From contig OX465596.1 in the NCBI GenBank assembly GCA_950022295.1, forward strand, positions 214,055,501 to 214,119,500: DNA of 64,000 nt. The letters are read 5' to 3'. The DNA is from Bromus sterilis (taxonomy: Eukaryota > Streptophyta > Magnoliopsida > Poales > Poaceae). Below, piece after piece: positions 57,121 through 64,000 of this stretch; the first letter of the stretch is position 1; each line of letters begins with the position of its first letter. The translations under genes and the position numbers were made by a program. The notes below the pieces were generated by a model. It saw nothing but the letters and a program-made list of their open reading frames with translations. It was not told the origin of the DNA and did no database searches.

Positions 57121-58215
57121 AAATAAAGTGCTTATTTGGAGATCATCACCGGAGGCCTCTTCCTTGAAATGCTATCCTCCCGGATGATGTGTGAGTAGTC
57201 ACCCTTGGACCTTGGGTCCACGGCAATAGCTAGATGGTTGTATCTCCTCCTTTGTGCTTCACTAATTAGTCTTTGTGAGCTTTGTATCGTTATCAAGACA
57301 TCTTTTATGTAATTGCTATGTTGTGTTTGCTGGAATACAATGGATTATGAGAATATGATCAAATTGTTCATGCTTTATATATGGTATATTTTGATATGTT
57401 CTTTGAGTGTTCATGCATGCTCTCTGTTATATGTTGTTACTTTGGCCAAGTAATGGCTTATAACTCCAAGAGGGAGTGTTGTGCTCGATAGTGGGTTCAT
57501 GGCTCCTCGAGTCTAAGCATAAGTGACATAAACGTCTAAGGAGGTGAATGTGTTGCTTCCACTAAGGGTAAAACAATGCTGTTTGTGGCTATTTATTACT
57601 CATATATGTTTCTTACATTATGTACCAAGATCATAGCATTTGTCCGCTGCCTTTGCAACTTAATACCAGCAAGATACACTACATAGTGGTCTCAAGGTGG
57701 ACTCTTAGTTATAGATGTTGATGGATAGCGGTATATATATGTTTGACGTAATGCCTACATGATTAGGACCTTCCGCTTTCTTATGTCATAATTAGCATTG
57801 CGGTGCGTTTATAATTCTGTCAATTGCCCATTTGTAATTTGTTTACCCCACATGTTTATCGTATTTTGGAGATACACCACTAGTGAAGCTATGGCCCCCG
57901 GTCCATCTTTTACCATTGTTTATAAACCGTCTGCATTTACTTTTATTCCTTTTTTGCTTGTTGCACTTTTATTATTATTTTCCACACCATACGTTTAATT
58001 CCTTTGTAAACAACAAGACGGGAAGCTTGACAACCTTCTTGGCTAGTTAGGATGAAAGAATTTGTGTTATTGTGTGAAGGTCCGTGTTTTTTGCTTGTAG
58101 TAAACACCTACTTGAATACTTTGGACTCCTACTGGATTGATAACCTTGGTATCTTCACTGAGGAAAAACTATCACTTGCTACATCATACCTTCCTTTTGG
58201 GGTTCCTAACTTGTG
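57121..58215 (+). repeat. Athila-like LTR fragment, 5'-truncated
   Basis: It begins abruptly in LTR middle sequence (the 'gatgatgtgtgagtagtc' block near 57184) and keeps the same ordered blocks as 1141-1885 up to the tail 'cttcactgagg' at 58157. It lacks a TGATACGT start. It is a different family from the LTR at 2179-3083. The right boundary with the Copia fragment is approximate. Confidence 0.55.
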
Positions 58216-60384
58216 TGTGATACACACTACAAGCAAGCTATCAGATGTCCTCCATAACATCGTCGCCCCCATCTCCGACCAAACGCTCATCCTCAACTAT
58301 CTCTGTGGTCTCAACCCTCACTTCTCCGACATCACCACCATCGTCACCATGCAGAATCAGCTCCTATGCGTAGACCGACTGCCTTCCCACCTTGCGTGAG
58401 ACCCAGCTCGCTTACTCTACGACAGTGGGTAACCAGACCTCCTTCTATGGAGGTACCCCTTCGAAAAATCTAGCAAAAATTGTGACCAGGTTCGCGGAGA
58501 AGGCAACCGGGGTGGCGATAAATACATTGGCGGTCACTCCAACGGAAACTGCAATGGTGGAAGGAAGTGGCATAAGAAGAAGTAGTCTGGCAACTCTAGC
58601 GGTGGCAGTTTTGGCGGCAAACGGTATGGCGGCAGCGCCGAAAACAACTACCACGACGCCCCTTCTACGCTCAGTGCGTGGGTGTGCTTCAAACCCTACT
58701 CAATGCGTCCCAACACGAGCACCCCCCGGGAGGTGCCCCTGCCCAGGCGTTCACCTTGCTCTTCTACACCAATGTACCAGCTTGGGACTGCTCTGCGCTC
58801 ATGGCGGCCCTTAACAACGCGACTACCCCTTCAATCGTTGGTGAGTGGGTCATGGACTTCGGAGCCACTTCACACATGTCCTCCGACCTCGGTATGCTCC
58901 AGAACCTTCTTACTGCCTCTCCCTACTCCCTTGTACTAGTGGACAATGGCTCCACCATACCAATATCTCACACCGGACATGCATCCATATCTACTTCTAC
59001 TTGCACTCTATTTTTTTCAAAAAAGTTTTACTAGTTCCTCATATTGTGAAAAAAATTCTTTCCGTTCATCGTTCAATTATTGATAACCTTTGTTCTATAG
59101 AGTTTGACCCTTTTGACTTTATGTCAAGGACATTTTCACCAAAATCGTGATCCTTTGTTGCAAGCTCTACGTATTCCCCTCATCAGTCATCAATCATCAT
59201 GCTCGTGGACTCCTAACCACCACCACCACCGAGCTTTGGCATCGTCGATTAGGTCACCTCGGGTCATGATGCTATGTAACAACTTCATTGTCAGTCTTTT
59301 ATTCCATGTAATAAAGAAACCACGTATGTTTTCCACACATGTCAACGTGGCAAACATGTGCACTTGTCGCTCGCTAGGTCTACTTCCCAAAGTGTCGAAC
59401 CTTTTCAATTAGTGCATTGTGATATTTGGTATTCTCCTATCTTCGGTTGCTCATGCTACCCAAACTAGTCCGCCATCACCCAACACAAGCTCGCCCCCTC
59501 GTTCCATTTTACTCGGCTACCCCACTAACCACAAAGGATCCGTTGCCTCCATCCTCAAACTCGACGTATCATAATCTCTCATCATGTGGTCTTTGACAAA
59601 TCCATCTTCCATTTCTCACACTCACCCAACCGACCCCCTAACACCCTCGCCACACTCAATTTTTTGCATGACCACTATGCCATACGACACCCGCCTGCCG
59701 CTCCCTATGCATGGGGATCTGACGTCCGCTATTCATGGCGGCCCCTCGCCTCCCGTTGTGGTCACACCACAGGCCTAGGAAGGCCCGTTGGGCCTCCCTT
59801 TGGTCCATTCTTCCCCACACCCTTTCTCAGACCCTCTACTCCTCTAGGATAACCAACACCACCCCTTCACCTCCGGTCCCTCCCCCTTCAGGTTCTAGCA
59901 TACCGGTTGTCATTCATTGGCCACCATATCCTTCCAACACTCACACAATGATCAAGCGTGAAAAAATCAAGTCTCTTCCAACCCATCGATCGCTTGAACT
60001 TCATGGCCTCTGAGTCCATTCCCTCTCATATTCCCAAAACATTCTAGGGCGCCCTTAATGACCCACACCGGCGTCGTGCCATGCATGTTGAGTATGAGGC
60101 CCCTATTACTAACGAGACGTGGTCACTTGTTCCACAACCTCCTCATACTCATGTTGTTACAAGTAAATGGATCTTCAAGCATAAATTCCACTCGAAAGGC
60201 ATCCTTGCTCGTTACAAGGCTAGGTGGGTGGTGCATGACTACTCTCAACAACCGGGCAATGATTTCGATGGGACATTCAACCTTATCATCAAGCCCGCCA
60301 CAATCCGCATCGCCCTCAGCCTCGCGGTCTCTAGGGGCTGACCGATCCACTAGATCAACATTAAGAATGCCCTTCCTCCATGCC
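58216..60384 (+). pseudogene. Decayed Ty1/Copia gag-pol fragment
   Basis: Copia domains appear in order. Gag: LHNIVAPISDQTLILNYLCGLNP (near 58248-58400), then Gly/Asn-rich nucleocapsid sequence. Protease: EWVMDFGATSHMSSD (58845 on), where the catalytic D-S/T-G loop has become DFG. Integrase: LWHRRLGHLG (59234-59263). RT: TWSLVPQPP, KWIFKHKF, YKARW and NAFLH (about 60115-60380). Frames change repeatedly and stops are frequent. Much of integrase is missing, and RT is cut before its YVDD box by LTR E at 60385. No LTR of this element is visible. Confidence 0.8.
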
Positions 60385-61937
60385 TGTGACACCCTGGATT
60401 TTGGAACTTTCTTTTTTGAAAAACTTTTCGGATTTATTTCTGGATTTGCGATTGGATTTGATTTTGATCACCTCGTTGGACTTGAAACTTGAGCATATTT
60501 ACTTTCCATGCTCAAGTGACCCTTGATTTCAAGCCTTTCCAATGCCATTCCATTGATCCACCTCATCCAAGCCACCATTTGATATAAGCCATATATTCCT
60601 TTTCCAATAAAAGGGATATTCCTATTATTTGAGGTTTGTGAAGCAACCCCTATTTATATTGCTCCATAAATCCCCAAATAATTCCGACATGTCATTGACA
60701 TCATATCTTTCCAAATTATCCAAAAACATTTCATAGCCCAAGTGGATTTTTCCTCTAGAAAAATTCATTTGTCTGTGGGGGCAGAATGGAGCTTTGTGAA
60801 GGGAGTGCCATTTCTATTGATCCATTGCTGGTGAAACTTTTTGTGAAATCTCATATGATCATATGATCGATCTCCACCAAATTCCACCACCATTAGAATA
60901 GCCAAACACCCACAATAAATTCCCAAAGTTTGGGTGCAGCAAGGGGGCATTTTGAAGCAAGTGCATGATAAGGGATCCAATTTTCCTTGAAACTATTTGA
61001 GCATGATCCTACCACCAAATAACTCCACCAAAACAGATTTGAGCCAAATAACATTGCCCATGTGAGTGCATTGTCATGTTTAATTTTCTGGTCAGTGGGC
61101 CACATTGTGAAGAAAGTGCTATCTATGTGTGTCCAATGACTATGAAATTTTATACACATGTGCACCATGCCAAATAACCAAGCTACAACAATTTTTAGCC
61201 AAATCAAACAATCCAGTGAGATGCTAGCCTCACCAATGCATTATGACCTATTTGGTGCTTTACAAAGGAAGTACCAAAAATATTGCTCCAAATGATGTCA
61301 AACTTGGCATACATACTCATCCTAATGTATGATTGAGCTCTGCAAAATACCATGCTTAGGGGAGCTATGTACAAGACACAACCTAGCACAAGCACCTTCT
61401 GCAGCATTGTGCCATTTACAAAGCAAGTACAATGTGCATTGATTTGTTTGAGCCCAAACTCCACAGTGTTCTAGTCCTTTGTACCCCAAATCCATGTGAC
61501 AACTTGGTCCTACCCAAAACCCCACCATGTGGGAACTACTTCCTGTCCAAGTTTGCTGCATCCAACTTCAGGATGAGATAGAGATCACCACAGTGCATCT
61601 ATTGCCAATCCAGCTGTACCACTGTGCTAAGCTTGCGAAGGACTACATGCTTGACACCTTTGGCCACAAAGAATCCCACCCCCTGTTTGGATGCCACGCG
61701 CTTGGACGCACTTGGCGTGCTCTGGCCGCGCTCTGCGCGTGCTGGTCATGTCCATGTCGTGCTACAGAGCGTCCGCGGCGTCTTCTTCGTGTCCTGCCGC
61801 GCCGCACGGCTTTCCGCCTCTCGCGTGCGCCACGTCCCCCTCCAGAGCTCTCTGGAACCCCCTCGTGGCCGCCTGTTCACCCGCACGCCGTGGCCGCTGC
61901 CCCTTGTCGCGGTCCAGAGCTTGATTCTCCCCTACCC

Positions 61938-61945
61938 TATATGAA
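61938..61945 (+). promoter_or_regulatory. TATA-like box in LTR E
   Basis: TATATGAA follows a C-rich stretch and precedes a C-rich leader-like block. The layout matches that of the D LTR promoter, but there is no second copy for comparison. Confidence 0.35.
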
Positions 61946-62500
61946 GGAGGCACCCCCGAGCACCCCAGCACACTCCAGAAGCCTCCCCCCCTCGCCTAGA
62001 TTCCTTTCCCCCTGTCGATTCCTCGCCGGAGCCGCCCCATTGCTCCCACGGCCATCACGGTCGCCGCCGGCCTCCTTCTGAAATTGGCGCGCCCCAGACC
62101 CTTCCCCCTCCTCCTAGCCACGGCCGTCACACCCCCTGGCCATCGCCTAGCCCCCGACGCCCAGCCGGAGCCTCGCCGGAGCCGCCCCCCTCCCTGCTCT
62201 CGAGCAGCCACTCACGGCTGCCGCGGCGTGGCAGTGGAGACGGCGGGGCTTCCCTCGCCTCGAGGCGCCGTGGCCTCCCACCAGCGCAGGCTGGAGTGCT
62301 GCTCCCCGCGGGCCCGACGGCGGATCCTCCCCGCTCCGGCCTCGCTGCAGCCGCGCCCCGGAGGCTCTTCCCTGCATCTCCCTCCGGCGAAGAGGAACGG
62401 GGGAGGAGAGAGAAGCCGGCGGGCCCCGCCTGTAAGTGGCTCGGCCCGGCTGACCTCTGGGCCCCACGCGTCAGCGTAAGTGGAGGCGCCTCCGTCCGAA

Positions 62501-62622
62501 ATACGTTTCCCCTAAGGGAAGGCGTAGTTTCCACTTTTGTTGACTAGAGTACGCTTTCCCCTGGTCAAAGCGTATTTCACCCTTCTGCAGCCGAAGTACG
62601 TTTTTTCTGCTTCGAAAGCGTA
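62501..62622. repeat. Three consecutive stem-loop motifs with TACG..TTT / AAAGCGTA arms
   Basis: The centre one is perfect: TACGCTTT (62550-62557) and AAAGCGTA (62567-62574) around a 9-nt loop. Imperfect relatives lie at 62501-62526 and 62597-62622. Confidence 0.7.
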
Positions 62623-64000
62623 TTTCTGAAAACCCTCAGCTGTTAACGTTCACTGGTTAGGCAGATTCTCTGTCTAAACGAACGAACGTCCATGTCTCCG
62701 CACCCGTAACTCCGATTGAGGTGATTCTTTTTGCGTTGTCTTGTATCGAACTCCTCTTCAGTTTGGCGTAGGTTTCATGCCATGATTGTATGTTGTTCTT
62801 TGCTGGTCAAACAAAGGATGGTGTTTGACGTTTTGCCCGTTGCTTTTTATAAAATGTTTTGCAGGGTGTTGCTTGTGTCGAAGATCCGGGAGTATTTCAC
62901 ACTCCTCTGGTGAAAGGCAAGCCACAATACCCTTTGCACCTTTGCAAAGCTTTGACGTGCTTTAAAAATTGCTTTTCGATGATATGCTATATCAATGACC
63001 GTGATCATGTTGCCATGCTATGATTAATGTTATCCTTGCCATGCTATCCTTGAATATGCTCCTGTTATGCCATGTTTTGCCATGTTACATTCATGCTATG
63101 CTTTGATCATATCATTTCCATGTTATGTCATGAACCATCGTAACCAAAATAACACCATGTCAAGTTGATCATGTTATCTCTATGCTAGTTCATGCTATGC
63201 CTAAGTTATGCTTAACTGCATTCATAATGTTTCCATGTTAAATAACTTTATCTTTGTAACACAGATAAGTTCACCATCTAAAATGTGTTTGATCATATCT
63301 GAAACTGTCATGTTAATTGGCTATACATTATTATGATCTGATACTCATGTTGCACCTGATACTTGTGTTCGCTGTTGGAGATATGCTTCGTGACAAGTTG
63401 ATCAGGTGCCACCGAACCGGACTTATCCGTGCAGCCACATTTGCTTGTATGTGCGGGCCTTGATTTGGTCTGCCGGTGGGTCTCTTAGTTGTATCTCCCA
63501 AGAGGGGAGGCTATGCGCGGCAGTTGCCTTTGGCCGGGTAAACGGCGATAGTCTTGACAGCCCAAGTATGTTTTGCGCGCGGTCCCCGACGGGGGGCAAA
63601 GTTTAAGAGTGGTTCTGGTGGTAACGTGGACACCTAACCACAGGTGGTTCTGGTGGTAACATAGGACACCGAGGTACGCCACGTGGTCATGCGACGATCA
63701 TGTGGGGTCCATTGTATGTGCATTAGTCTTAATGTTGTTAATATGCTCAATGAATATTTGTTTGCATGGTATTGTTGCTCACCTGTTTAATCCACTAATA
63801 TACTTTCACCTGTTGCCATGTTATTGTTTTGCCTTGTTGCATGGTTGTTGTGAGCTTGCAAGTACATTCAATGTACTGACCTGGCGTGTTATGCCAGATT
63901 TGCAGGCCATGCTTTGATGCGTAGGACGACGTTCCCGGTGTTTGCGAGCTAGGAGGTGTCCCAGCCAGTGTCCCTGTGGATTGGAGTTCGTCATCGCCGT

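Larger units (their letters stand above)
60385..64000 (+). repeat. Element E: 5' part of a long Gypsy-like LTR, continues beyond the window
   Basis: TGTGACACCC at 60385 is a typical Gypsy LTR start and directly interrupts Copia RT sequence (left flank ATGCC). No matching LTR end, primer site or second copy lies in the window, so the LTR is longer than 3.6 kb or is a fragment. Layout: AT-rich and CAAATT-rich sequence to 61680, a TATA-like box at 61938, a GC-rich block at 61690-62480, a run of stem-loops at 62501-62622, and ATG/CATG-rich AT sequence to the end. Frames in the GC-rich block are compositional. Nothing gene-like is seen at 62630-64000. Confidence 0.7.

Noticed and set aside
61527..62547. 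Long frames on both strands in LTR E
   Set aside because: GC-rich leader-like block of an LTR, with several equally long overlapping frames and no domain.
63610..63665. Short direct repeat (GTGGTTCTGGTGGTAAC twice)
   Set aside because: Two copies only, within an LTR; too short and isolated to interpret.

Overview
The window is plant nuclear DNA made almost entirely of nested LTR retrotransposons. No host protein-coding gene, tRNA, rRNA or CRISPR array was found. Very long LTRs (3.8 to 4.1 kb), Ty3/Gypsy chromovirus-type gag-pol, initiator-Met tRNA primer sites, Athila-like LTR fragments and deep nesting point to a large-genome grass, most likely Triticeae (wheat, barley, rye or Aegilops). 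That assignment is inference from family resemblance; no database was searched.

Layout, outermost first. Positions 1-3083 and 55211-58215 hold fragments of older LTR elements, several resembling Athila-type Gypsy LTRs. Into one such LTR went element D (3084-55210, + strand). D has two LTRs of about 3.96 kb but only 604 bp between them (50642-51245), with a primer site and no gag-pol. D's 5' LTR was then broken by two related Gypsy elements inserted within 40 bp of each other in opposite orientation. Element A (+, 6224-18703) has target duplication ACACC. Element B (-, 18742-49858) follows a 38-bp scrap of D's LTR. A encodes an intact Gag-protease ORF and a pol broken by stops and frameshifts. 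B has a broken gag-pol whose integrase-chromodomain part is still open.

A third related element, C, left a solo LTR (4089 bp, target duplication AAATC) inside B's gag. A segment running from B's RT/RNase H through gag and about 3.0 kb of solo LTR C was then amplified into a head-to-tail array of four units of about 4.84 kb (24497-43852). All three internal junctions carry the same 11-bp filler. Unit length differences are fully explained by two poly-C tracts, and the substitution pattern records the order of duplication.

Distal to D are the rest of the host LTR with a 603-bp insert between direct repeats, a degenerate tRNA-Asp-type primer site, a truncated Athila-like interior, another LTR fragment (57121-58215), a decayed Ty1/Copia fragment (58216-60384), and the first 3.6 kb of a further Gypsy-like LTR (E, from 60385) that runs off the window. 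The genes here do not form a host pathway. They are remnants of retrotransposon replication (capsid, protease, RT, RNase H, integrase, chromodomain). The array at 24497-43852 is the most unusual structure.
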